DNA of 64,000 bases from Styela clava (lineage: Eukaryota; Chordata; Ascidiacea; Stolidobranchia; Styelidae), in NCBI RefSeq assembly GCF_964204865.1, contig NC_135258.1, positions 9,663,001-9,727,000 on the forward strand, in the 5' to 3' direction. Position numbers and translations under genes: made by a program. The notes under the pieces are model-generated. The model did no database searches. It had not been told where the DNA came from and was given only the letters and a program-made list of their open reading frames with translations. The first letter of the stretch is position 1; the number at the start of each line of letters is the position of its first letter. Positions 1 to 16,100 of this stretch are shown here, one piece after another.

Positions 1-782
1 AGATATTAGTCCGCATTTCCTGCTAACTTCCCTTTTTTAAACTCTCAGGACTCTTACACTATCAGACTTTCTATAGATCGTATTGTAAAAAGTTAGCCAC
101 TAGCCAGAATGAAAAGAAATCAGGATAACTGAAAGAAACTGTAGACTGATATTTCTCGATTACCACAAACTCTCAAAGTAGCTCATTCCAGTTCCACAAC
201 GGGCATATATTTTCCAAGTTGACACCTACAACGTAGGTTCTTACTTCACCGATAAACATTTGTCCAATGCAAAATGATGTCACACATATCAGACACAATC
301 TGTTTACGACTAGACGATTACTGTAGCTAATATGACATGGGATATAGTTCTTACAATTTTTTCAATCAATCGAATAACATTAAAACAGTCATAGGAAAAG
401 CACTAAATCACGAAAACTTTAAAATTCGGTACAATTCTTTCTATAGGCTATTATATTCAATATTATTGAAACATCGACATTTGAATATTCAATATTTCAA
501 TGCTATAAGTCAGAATCGTATAAACAAAATCATCGAGTGTTTAACAGACTTGGGGGAGCATAATTACTCGTGAAACCACAAAAAGGAACGTCAAATATAA
601 CATTGAATTACTATATCCTAAAAAACTAGTAAAATTCAAACCGTTGATCGACAACCGGACTTATCAGTTTCTAGACCCCCAATGTCGTATATATATGTAC
701 TGAAATTGACATAAAAACTTTGAAATTAGTAGCAGTTGATTTTATTTGTTGTGGAGATGTAGAATACCTAATACTCGTATAG
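1..782. other. Left intergenic stretch, no gene seen
   Basis: AT-rich sequence with only short open frames. The longest (337-573, 78 codons) is rich in Asn, Ile, Tyr and Phe as random AT-rich translation is, and resembles no family I know. It has no counterpart beside the second SERCA copy, where the duplicated 3' flank begins near 35771. Confidence 0.6.
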
Positions 783-1151
783 GAATTATGATAGTGTAGT
801 ATTTTACACAGTGTACCGGTTAGACTTACAGTCTCTGAACAAGTCTCTGTAGGGAACCATTCGAGTCTTTATAAAGATTCAAATTCCATAGCAATATAAA
901 TTAATACAATATATGTGACAAGCATTTATTCAATAAGATGATTGCATTGACAAGAAGTCAAGGAAAAAATGTGACATGCACCTCAATAAAAAAACTAAAA
1001 CAAAATGGAGTTATCCATGATAAACCATCAAAATATTTTTAACTCAAACATTTTTAAGAGTGTCTCTGAAGACACCCACTTCTGGCCGTTTTATTTGTAA
1101 ATTTCGAGTTATATTATCATAATACAGGTATATTATTAGTTTTTTGAGAAA
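783..1151 (-). promoter_or_regulatory. 3'UTR and 3' flank of SERCA copy 1, with poly(A) signal
   Basis: Read on the minus strand, AATAAA lies at 930-925, about 220 bases beyond the stop codon. The whole block matches 35771-36145 beyond the stop of SERCA copy 2 with small indels and substitutions, so it was duplicated together with the gene. No such match is seen behind copies 3 and 4. Confidence 0.65.
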
Positions 1152-4396
<3,245 letters not shown>

Positions 4397-4612
4397 CTCT
4401 CTTTTCTGCTTGAAGCTTGTAGAGAAGAAAACTGTTGAATGATGATTTGTGAACGAAGCTGGCATGTTTATAAGGTAACAAGTTCACACCTTTTGCGGTC
4501 TGTCTTTTTGGCTTTTGTTCGCTATATTCTGGAACTGCTATATTTTGGTTAACGCTCCCCCGATGTTTTCTTCGTTCACAGCTGCTAATGTTGTAAAAGT
4601 GCGAACATCTTT
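4397..4612 (-). promoter_or_regulatory. SERCA copy 1 core promoter and first exon (T-box site, E-box, TATA box)
   Basis: Minus strand, upstream to downstream: a GTTCGCAC block near 4600, E-box CAGCTG at 4579-4584, a conserved GCGTTAACCAAAATATAGC block (about 4534-4556, A/T core resembling a CArG or MEF2 site), T-box-like AGGTGTGAA at 4483-4491 and TATAAA at 4467-4472. A short first exon of roughly 40 bases then runs to 4397. All blocks recur in the same order at the other copies. Factor identities are inferred from core motifs only. Confidence 0.75.
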
Positions 4613-4641
4613 CTTGGGTTGAAAAGTTCGAAATACTGTAT

Positions 4642-6956
4642 ATATATAGACAATTCAATTATACCGGTACGTATACGTACTTGATTACATACAACATTAT
4701 TTTAGATGTCTGCCCTATATTAAGAAAGCCTAAAGATGCCAAAAAACGAAAACTAGACACTGAAAACAAACGTTTTTAGATAAATGGCAGCATTCTTTTT
4801 TTTTATTGAAAAGAATCAATCTTCAGCGATTTGTCCTCCTTGTCAACAATCTATTCTAGTTCCGAAGGAATACGACATTAGGCTTCATATTTGGACGAAG
4901 CATTTCTCAAATTATGATCAGTGGATGGGCGTATCTCAAAATTTAATTCATAGCTAAATTCAAATAAAAGTCAACCAAACATGTTCAAAAAATGAATCGA
5001 CGTTATTGGCCAGTTATATTGTAGCCTACATTAGGGCTACTAACTTACCGAAGATCCGCAAACAAAACTTCAAAATTCTTTGGGTCCGGTGTTTCCAGAA
5101 ATTATCTTATTATAAGTAGCCATTCATACGAGGCCGTATGTCACATGAATAAGTACCTTCATTAGTCCCTATCAGTTGCAAATTCCTTGTTGAAATCGTG
5201 CTTGTTATTCCTCTGGTATTATATCACCTAACTATTATATTTATTAATTTTTATTACATAACAAACTGCGATGCTAGGTGTATCTAAAATCACGCTTGCG
5301 GCCTATTTTAGTGCCTACGTTCCAAAAAAATTTTGGGCGCGCCTGAACCCCAGCTGTGCCGTCGCGCCGTTTTGGCCTCTCCCCTTCTCTGGCCCGCGGA
5401 TATCCTTCTGCTACGAATTTGACTGCGGCCAATAAACTTTGGAAACCCGTAGTTTGAAGCGTACAAAATTTAAGGTGGCGGTACGTTCTCACCAACCTAA
5501 AAAAAACTTTTAAGTATTTCACACAAAACTACATGGATTTAAAGTCAGAAAAAACGCGAGAAACTGTAGAGTAGATAAATTACTTGATGAACAAAGAAAT
5601 AATAAAATATGAAAATTTACCTGCCACGTTATATTAATAATTTCATAATGGTTGCTAAATTAAACATCGATTTTGTCAATAGGAAGGAACAGTGAAAAAT
5701 TGTTTGTTAAATATTTAAATAAAGATGACGTCAAGCTGATGTTTGTTGGAGTCAAATACCAATATATTTGTATTTGTGTATTAAATAAAGCTGGGCTAGA
5801 CCGGTAGTTTTAAAATTTTCCTGCTCGTTTTACTACGGTACTTCATATATCATCATAGCCCGTAAAATTACAAACAAATTTAAACAAGTATACTATTTAC
5901 AGCGCATGGCGTTTTTTTTTCTAATGAAGTGGATAAGTTTCAACAGGTTTTTTTATTATTTACGGACATTCTGGTCGGAATAAGATTTTGGCAACTTGAA
6001 AATTGTTTACGTCGTAAGTTTGAGGATGTTCATGTGTTTGTAGATCGGACTTAGGTTTCGTCGCAGACCTGTGCTAGTCATTTATCTCAGTGCACGATTT
6101 TATAGAACACCTATTCCATATAGATAAGTCTTAGAGGCAGAGTCCCATGCCACAGTTCATATTGAAGATTCGAGTGGACAAGAGAAAAATAAACAGGTTT
6201 TAAAACTCTTTTTTATCATAGCACCCTGGCAAGTGCTCTTGACAGCGTACCAGTAAGTTGGTGCATATGTATCTGCCAGGTCAGTTTGTAATCAAGAATG
6301 ACTCTTAGATTTTTCACAGAATAATAGGTAGTCAATATAGAATTGCCCATCGTAAATTATGAATTACGTTTGAAGAATTATGAATTTTGGCACGAATATT
6401 TAACAAGACTTACGTCTTACCAGAATTCACAGTAAGCTTGTTTCGAGATAGCCAGTTTGATATATTTAGTAAGTTTGCATTGGATTTATTTTCCATCTGC
6501 AAAAAGTTTCATCGAGGCATTGGTAGCGTTGACAATATCGTTTATGTGAATTAAGAATAAAGTTGGTCTTGGACTTTTGAGTAATTTCAACTAAGACTTT
6601 TCCACTCAGCGATTAATGAACTTTAATAATAACATGGATTATTCATCAGTCTTTGTAAATGTTTTTGATGTAGTCTTCATTTGATCGTTGTGAAGCAACC
6701 TGGAAAATAGATATGCAAGTAGATGTTTCAATGATTGCATATACTGGAACATGGTGAACTGTTATTTTGAGACAAAGAATTCCTTCAACTGATTCAAAGA
6801 GGTTTTGATCATGAAATTAAATATCATTATATACTGATTGGTTGGAGGACCCAAGAGGAAATTCTGTTTGGAACACAGGAGAAATTATCACACCACGCAA
6901 AAGACCATATCACACTACCCACACTTTGGCTATTCCTCATCAATATCATACCTAAA
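4642..6956. other. Intergenic stretch with a GC-rich island
   Basis: No gene recognised. Most of the stretch is AT-rich and unstructured. The block 5285-5480 stands out as GC-rich, with clustered CGCG, GCGCGCC and CCGCGG, quite unlike its surroundings. It holds a short minus-strand open frame (5274-5522) of low complexity that I do not take as a gene. Confidence 0.5.
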
Positions 6957-8870
6957 TACAAATTCAATTCAATTCGTTTATTACTCCAGACCGCTGCGGT
7001 CCATGTAAAAATAACACAAACAAATAAACATAAGCAAATACAAAAATTACACAATAAATACATAAAGACACCTGATACGACAATCAGATTCACATTAGAT
7101 GTAAAAAAGAATTAATACAGTAATCTAAGAGGCCAAAGTGAAGTATAAAATCCAAAATAATTCTGTCACAAACAGTATCTGAGAATTTAATAATGATTGT
7201 AATAGGATGTTATTAGAGTTACTGCATCTCGTCATAAACAATCACATATTTTTTTATATGGAGTGCTTCGAAAGAGGGAATGTTCCCAGATACCATTTTG
7301 TGACGGACACTCTCAGATCTAGAAACACAGTGAATTACGCGAAAAGCATTATTATATATATATGAAATCTTAACTTTATAATTATTGAAAAACAACCAGA
7401 GCTGGCAGTTATAAATGCTACAACAATACGTCCTAAATAAACGATTTTTCACAGTAGTGGAACAATTGACAAAAATAGTATGGGCTAAAAAATAAATTGA
7501 TTTATACGTTTCAAGTCAAGGTCATCTCTAAGATCTTTGGATAGGAAAACACAAAGATATTTAGTGGACGAAACATTTGTCAATACAGAATTACAAAGTT
7601 TGATATCAGGCAAAATATTCAGCTTAAACTATTTATTCTGGATACACATACAAACAGATTTTTTTGGAGTTGTACAAGATGTCATGTTCACAAGATGTCA
7701 TGTCATGTTGCTAAACATCAAATGGTCTCTTGATTCAACTTGACAGGTCATCCATGAAAACAGAATATAAATATGAACTTAAGATACTATCTTGCTTGTT
7801 ACCATTATGGACAGATGGGGGGGCGCTTGTTATTGTGAATGGTATTTTATCATTCTTTCATTGCTTATTTGTAATAGTGCATCCGTGCCGTTATAAGTTA
7901 GTTTTATCGTTGGTCTAACATTTCACTCATATGTGGGGATTGATGAATACAGTTCGTTTTCTAAGGATGCCGTTGCCTCTTTACTACTTTGGTTGTGCAG
8001 TTATTAGAGGCTGGGAGATTGCGCATAATTCTTCAAGACGGGTGCGGGTGAAAATACAGAAATAGGACTCCACTACAACATCGTTGAGTGGATTGGAATT
8101 CACGTTCTAACTTCACAGTACATGTGTACAATCAGCGACAAAAATATTTTCGAAATTCTCCTGTTGATTAATTTACAAAATAGAGTCCAATGAATAATTT
8201 TATCAAAAGCTTAGTGGCATCCAAAAAAGCTATAAAAACTTGTGATGATTTGTTGGAATAATCAGTAGCTAGCTGTTTTAGTGTAAAAATGCACATGTCA
8301 GTCCCGTGACCAGGCTTGAAACCAAACTGGTTGTGAGATATAAGTAAGACCCAATGTTATTTAAAATGTGTTTTTCAAAAATCTTAGATAAGACAGAGGC
8401 TACTACAATAGGTCTGGAGTTACTTGCGCTACAAATGTCACTAATTTTGTTCTCAATTATAGGCTGAATTGAACTTGAAAGGGAGGATGCTGGAATATAC
8501 CTATGATTCATACAGGTGTTAATGTACAAACATAAAAGCACTGATGGAATTGGATGAGAATATGCCAAATTAGTAATTTCATTCTGTCCAGTGGCACCCC
8601 CAACACTAGCGTGGGCTCTTATTGTCCTCTAAAATGATCCGCTTAGCACGAGACAAGAATTGTTTGGGATGGTTACACAATAATGAATTGACCATAGTAT
8701 CACATTGGTTTCTTGTACGCACTCTTTTACAAGCTCTAACCAATCGTTTGAAATGCGATAATGAAGCTGTGCTCCAGGAAAGAAATTGTTTGACTGCATG
8801 GTCACTTTTTGTATCATACATGTATGCTTACGTAAAAGATCGAACCACATCAAATTCATATGCCTAACAG
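6957..8870 (-). mobile_element. 5'-truncated, frameshifted non-LTR retrotransposon (CR1/Jockey-like LINE)
   Basis: Minus-strand translation gives broken reverse-transcriptase pieces. 8821-8606 reads like the segment before the RT domain (NHPKQFLSRAK). 8568-8278 contains SRPIVVASVLSKIFEK, the typical RPI..S.LSK.FE block, followed in another frame by NQFGFKPGHGTDMCIF. 7740-7540 contains PKKSVCM and a later STKYL block. 7452-7219 carries the C-terminal stretch NNAFRVIHCVSR and VSGNIPSFEALHIKK, common in CR1/L2/Jockey ORF2. The element ends at 6957-6990 with AATAAACGAATTGAATTGAA, a short tandem tail typical of CR1-like elements. Several frameshifts and the lack of an endonuclease part make it a dead 5'-truncated copy. 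The left limit near 8870 is approximate. Confidence 0.85.
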
Positions 8871-10134
8871 CAAATTAAAAATCCCGCAACCCGCATAGAC
8901 ACAGCCACTCATACAAAAAAAAAAGGCCATGCATATGTAATAAGAAGATCCCACACCAAGAAAATAGTAAGAAACATGCGCATGCAAAAGTTAAAATGTG
9001 ATGAGCTATTCAAGAAAATACCATCCAACACTCCATGAAAATGAATAAGTGCAAATGAGTAGTGTTCAAAAACTTTTTGTCATGGACCATCAACAAAATA
9101 TTTATTTGCCGGAAAGTTTGCCCAAATTATTGTACTCGGTTTCTGGAGCAGATTTACAGCAATGAAGACAAATAGTTTTTTTCGGCTGTAGACTAAATCA
9201 TCATGCCGTTTTTCTTATATCTTAATTAAGTCTATTTACAATCTCCTCGATCATAGAAGAGATCTTGGCCACGCCAATTTGGACTTTTTTAATATATTCA
9301 GACCTGTTGCTACGATTTTCAGTGGCAGCCAATTGATTTTTTCTGCATTTTTTTTTTGTGTGGCATGTGGCAGCGGTCAGAAGCTGGTTATACATACCCT
9401 TGTTTATCTTCTCGATTACAAGTAGCCTAACTGTACCGCGGATTTGAAGGTTGATTGCAAGTTGAAACAGGTACGTGTAGTAACTCCCACAAAAGCACCC
9501 GAATTTCGTCTAGTTGGGCTCGTCACCTCCGAGCATTTCACTTGGAAACACCTCAGTGCTGGGAATGCTTGTCCCGTTAATGCATACTTCACCTGTACAA
9601 ATCACTGATACGTCTCTGTATGGAGGAGCACTGCTGAAAAATTTGCGCTGGCTATCCTGTGATCGCACGAAAACCCAAATTCAATAAATATATATGGTGC
9701 GTCGCTGTGCTTATTTTACAGATATTAGAATGAACTGTGTTCTTCTGAACTCGGTTGGCTGTGAACTCTCACCCGTGTTACCGTATCATTTTTTGTCGAA
9801 ACTGGCCCAATTTTGTTGATATCAGCATAATATATATTCATTGATGCAGAAAAATAAACAGTTAATATAGGATATCTTGATTAACATGAATATTCTAAAT
9901 AAAAGATAAGCTGACAATTTTAGTAGTGAATAGGATATTTGAAGATGGAATATTTCATTTCCTGAATTTAATATTTTGCTTTACCTTCTGATATATTTAC
10001 AGTTAAATATTGCGATTCAGACTCAACTTTGAAGCTCTCAGCCAATTTAGTTTAGAATAAACGCTTTCAGTTTTTCCATAAGCATTATATATACCAAGAC
10101 TTGTTTCATCCAAATGAACATATATCAGTTCTAC
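8871..10134. other. Intergenic region ending in the 3' flank of lipoxygenase A
   Basis: No gene seen. From about 9745 to the lipoxygenase A stop codon the sequence is homologous to 23660-24074, the 3' flank of lipoxygenase B. For example AAAGATAAGCTGACAATTTT at 9901-9920 recurs near 23866 with one change. A shorter, more decayed third match lies near 33680-33790. Confidence 0.55.
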
Positions 10135-13100
10135 TCAGGCTGTAGTTCCGGTAGGTACTTTTTCTGGTAAAAGGTATTCGTAAGGATATTCCAATTTCTT
10201 GTTTCGTTCTTTCATTTTATCACCAACCACTTTGAGATCATCTGCAAACTCCTTCAAGACTTTCTTCGGCTCTTCCTCGGTAAACAGATTCATGGGGAAT
10301 TCTCCGAGATAAACCTGTACATAATATTATATAATTAAGCATATTTTATTTAAATCAATATGCAAATTTTTTCTGTTATTGGACTTGAAAATATACCAAG
10401 GTAGAATGCAGAAATTCAAAGTATCAATTTTATCAATGTTTTAATCGCACAATTACGAATTTATTAAAGATTCAAGTTGCAAGGCAATATTGTTTTAATA
10501 TACAACAGACTCTAAATTCCTGAAGAACATGAGCCGTCATTAATAAATGTCATAAATAAACTGCATAAAAATATTGTTATATACCACAGGTATAATATGA
10601 TAGACCCACCTCGTCTTCTGGCAATTCTGTCACAACGAAGGAACTTCCAAGCAAAATCGTGGCCATTGTAATATCAGGAAGAGAATCCAGCACTCGCTGC
10701 AGAGTTGCCTGTGTGCACGGACGAATGAATCTTATATGAAACTTCTATAATTATTACTTTCAACAATGATATATAACAGCGGTTCCAACACTATGGGTCG
10801 CAAAAGGAATCTTAGTGGGTCGTGAAGACGTAGAAAGCTTTGACTAATTATACTGGTTTTTAGGATCGCTGATGACTCGAATACGTAAATCTTAAAAAAA
10901 ACAAAAGAAATTAAATTGAATTTAAATTCTAATCTGTTAAAGTTTCCTTTTTATGATCTTCTCAAAGAAACATAAATTTGCTATGCGAAGAATGATCATG
11001 TGGCTTTTTTACGCATAGCAGTTTTGTACACTGTACAGCACTTCCTACCGTGTTTCCCCGAAATTTAGACAGGATTTAGATTTATTTTCTTTTGAAGAAT
11101 AACACTATGGGTTTTTTTTGGAAGGTCTTTTGTGTTCATTTCTCAAGAATAAAATTGCATTGTGAAATCACGAGATGGGTAGCTATAACCTGTTGTGATA
11201 AATAGTGGGTCCCAACTCTGAAAAGTTTGGGAACCACTGATATATAAGATAACAAACATTATACAATCACCTCGCCTCTTTTATGTATTGGAAGTCTCAT
11301 TCCACCTGGTGCGTTTGGAATGAATTTATATAAGTCAAATATTGCATTGTGTGTTGCCGAATGCTGAACAGAACTGCTGAAGACAAGAGTTGTACATAAT
11401 TGTACCTGTAAAGATTTCAATACGAGTCAACTCGTTTTATTGTGTTAGTTAACGACTATCATTCAGCATTTAAGCGATAGAACGTGAGTTATCACCAAAA
11501 TTATTTATTTGATAAATGGTACTCCCGAACTATGTGAACTAAGATGGTGGACACTGGAACGTAGTATGTGTACCAGGTTAGGGTTAGGCCATAACTTCAG
11601 GTATATTTCCGAGTAAAGTGTTCGACCTTAGTTTTCTGTATTTAATTCTGATTCCCCATCGCGTAGTTTCGTAAAGATTAAAATAATATTGTATGTCGAA
11701 AAAACTGCATAGGAATAGGAAGACAATAAATCAGGGCAATCAAGCGATGACGTTTTATGCAGTAAACATAGACTACCAGTACTGACAATACACTTTCAAT
11801 CTAAACTGTCAATTTAGACTGTTATATAAACCAAATTTGGACTGACGTAACTTTGCAGGAGATGAAGTGCAACAATGAAGATGTTATGGAAAAGATAATG
11901 ATTGAACCAGAATATATCACTGAACATATTGCAGCTCTGGCGATGAATAATACTCGACAGAAGTTACACATTGAACGACTGGACAGTTCAAATCGGTAAA
12001 TTACCCCAAGTGTACGATACCACTACCAGGGAAAAGTGGACACCCAGTAATGGTTTGGTGTCTCGATGAAGCAGTCTTTCGAATTTTTATTCGATTCACA
12101 TTATTATGAAACTATACAATGTTGCATGCAAACATTATTTATCTGTCTGTCAATCTAATCCTGAACTCATATATATATGCCAATTTTATCAATTAATTTG
12201 TATACGACATGTCTCCAATTTACAGTGCTATTAAGAACATATTTGTAAATGATTAGGTAGGCCTGGGTATGATTAGGGGAAGATAAGATTTCCAGTCCAA
12301 TCTTGTGTAGTTTTCAAGATAAGAGAAACGTTTGGATCCCGTCGCTCGTAATGGTTCCACAAGGAGATCAAGTATATTTTGACCCCATTTTGCATTTATT
12401 TTGAATAATGCAATGATATTATTTGAATACATTGCTATATATTTAAACCTACTGCAGCGTTTGCCAAAGACAACGCAGAATAGAATAAACTAGCAAACTA
12501 ATGAAAATGAACACAAGGAGCGCACTGAATGCATATTGCGAAATCACGCGATGAGTTCTCAGCAATACGTCAGTAACTAATTTGCGGTCGATTTGGGCAA
12601 GGTTTAATTTTAAGGCTTCAAGATGTCTGTGAATAGTTTTTTGAAATCTTTAAAAATAAATTACACTATTATATATTAAAAATTTTGCACCATCGTGACA
12701 GATGTTCCTTCATCCTATTCATGCTTCCAAAGAAGAAATAATTGTATTATGGAGGGTTTCTACACTTTAGTAGTGCCGCTTTATTTCCTTCATATGAGAG
12801 ACAAATATACGGGGACGAATGACATTCCTAAAATACGCTATAGCGATATCATCAGGGCTGGACAGAGACATGAATAACAACTTATTGCCAAGTATGTTAC
12901 TTGCAGGAGAATACCATATTGCGAAATTATATACCAACCACTATTGGGTCAATATTTCGTTCAGTACCTTTTTTTTTATTTCAGTGAAGCTAATTTTCAA
13001 CAAATTTGCCTCAAAAAAATATGAAAGAAAAAAAATGCAATTAAAAAAAATGTGTTTCTAACCAATTCATCAATATTTTTAAGACTGGTCGGACATCCTT

Positions 13101-16100
13101 TTGTATTTCCATCTGGCCATGCTAATCCCTCAGTTGCGAAATCATTAATCCACGATTGTATTTGTTCGTCATCACGCACGTCCTAGCAAAATGATAAATT
13201 GGTAAAAAAAGCATCACTATACGCGACATGCAAAATATATTCGGGTTGCATTTGTACTACAACAAATCTACTTCTTTCATAAGATTATGATCTCTGCAAA
13301 TGGTATCTCTCAAAATGTAAGAGGCTTCAGTTACTAAATAATAGCAAGGCAAAGTAGGCTACATATGTGGGTATTTGTATTGTATGATATAATTCATGAC
13401 AATGACGCCACTTACCCAATTTAATAAACAATATAAAGTGTCATTTTTCCTCATTTACAGTAGTTTTCGGAGGTTATTTTTTATTATTTCTAATCGGTTT
13501 ATTTCTGATATCGACTAAGACGAAAAGTTAATAGAAAACAAGAAATAATCAAATAAAATGTATCATCGAATTGATAATCAAGATAACCTGTTCATAGTTG
13601 AAACTCTCGACAGAATGAAATTTTGCTTCCGTTTTCCATTTATTTTTCGGGTCTCCATTACAATTCTCATTCCGTGAACATTAGCAATATCTATATTACT
13701 GGACACTACGATGCATATTCTCTAAATTTTCAAGTCTTTTCGTCTATTTAAGCAAAAAGTGGTGCATTACCTCATCTGCCTTGTAATATATTTTGATGAC
13801 TTTTGAAAGATATTTTTCAATTGTGCTCCACAACGCGGTGGCATCATCTCTGTAATGATAGTTCTGCAGAAGGTTGTAGTCATCAAGACCTAAAAATTTA
13901 TTCGAACTATTACCGAAGAAGAGAGGCATTGACATCAAATGACACTACTTTTCTTCGGAGCAGATATCAATCGAAAACAAAAGCAAAAGATCAGTATAAT
14001 TTCAGATTCAATAAATTTTAGGATATTAACATTTCAGTTCAAACTAACGGCAAAAGTTTAAATGTTTATAAATCAATAAACCTTTTTTCTTCAGCAAATT
14101 TGGGAGGACAAGATTGTCAAAGTCGAAATCTTTGAAAACATGCCGTGCCAAAGCAGCACCATCTGTGATAAATGAATAAATTCGTTTTATTTCATTTTTT
14201 CATCACTATATTGCTAAATGTTTGACAAAATGATGCCAGAAACAAACATTTCCATTTCTTATTATTATCGAGATGTATTACATCTTGCAGATAGTTAAAG
14301 AGTTATTGGTAAAGCCTTAAGTGGGTTTTGATACTTTATTATTCCTTATGATTTAGCTTTGAAATCTACGTGAAATTTTCGTATCTAATTCAGTTCGCAA
14401 GATCAAAATCACGAAACTAAAATTGCAACCTATACCATATATTTCAAACCACACCATCATTTAAGTTACTTATAGATCTTGTATAGTTTGAAGTGCTGTT
14501 ATCAAAGATAAGAATGTCTCTTGCGAATTGATTAATCACAACAATATTCTGAAGATGAGGACGAACAAGCTTGTAGATTGGATGAGTTCGTGATAGATTT
14601 CGGAACATTGCAACAGCGCCTGTTTCTGGCAACGCATGTCCCCATAAAAAATGGTATATCCACTGAAATAAAAAATGCTATTTGAGCGGTGTTATCACGT
14701 GGTACACAACATCCATTAATATTGCAATAAACTCTGCACCAACCTTGACAAATTTAAATTTAAAACAACGTACGGTAATACAATAAATATGCAGTATATA
14801 ATAAAGTATTTTTGACTGATGCGATAATTGAAACGGCTTATGCAAGATTGAACGAAGATGAGTTTATTGTTTTTACAAAGCCAAGGAAAAATATGAAACT
14901 GCCTTTCGTTGTGCTTCATACCGGTATTTGGCACAAGAATAACAATGTTTTTCAAAATCAAGCTGACTTTGATTTTGATTTTCTTACGAAGCTTTGAAAC
15001 TTATAGGAACAAAGTAATTTGTAACCATTTAACCTGATGCACAATAGTGTCAGCACATCGGAAGTACATTTTAGCCAACATCCAGTCATATCTCTCATCC
15101 TTAGGAGTGAAAATGGAATCCGCATTGTCTGGTTCTAACTGGATTGCGATTGGACGAAACTTGCCGTCGCCAGATGAATAGAACAACGCTGTAACATCCG
15201 CACAATAGAGAGGATCTCCATTATATTGCTTGTTTCTGGGCAGACCCTTAGTCATGTACGAATAGTCTGCGATGTAAATTCGTCCTTCCTACAAAGGAAA
15301 TTAAAATGAATTGTTTTGAATAGGATAAAATAATGGAATGTATTATATTCACGCGACGATTAAGATTAAAAATTAGTTTAAATATCTTTACCATATTGGT
15401 AATAAATAAATACCTTTGCCAATGATATTATGTGATGTATCACAATAGTGAAATTTTTATAATGACTCTACAAGCCAGGAGTATACCCCGAAAAATAGCT
15501 TTTTATCGCCACAGTCAATAATGGGAAAAACAAATCTATATTCGCTATTTATGATTACTAAAAATTAATCTAAAAAGTCACAGTTTACTTTATATATTTA
15601 ACAGTGATTTACGGAGCATACGTTTAAAACTAATCGCATCCATTCTGTAAAATAGGATTTTCATTGTTATCTTTAATCAAATTCATATGTACTCACTTTA
15701 ATTTCGTCCTTCAAAGTTTTACCGTCATTTAAAAGCCGTTCTACATGAGTATTTGTAATTTTACAATATTCTGGTAATCTTGTACAACGACTCATTGCAA
15801 AAGGATTTGCACCATTTAACATCTGTCGTCCTTGTTCTTCGTCTTCTTCCCATCTTCAGATAGAGAAAAAAAAAAAAAATTGTAACCATGAGATACCAGA
15901 AGTACATTATGCGACTATCCGTGTTGTTTGATGCAACGAGACAAGACAACAAGAAATTCAACAATTTTGTTATACTTTTCAATGAACGGGAGCAAATCTC
16001 CAGAAATTCTGAATCCACTGAAGAGATTCTTGTAATCATCCAGCTTTTTAATCGGAAACAAATAACCTGAATAAACAATATTTACATCATGAGTCATAGC

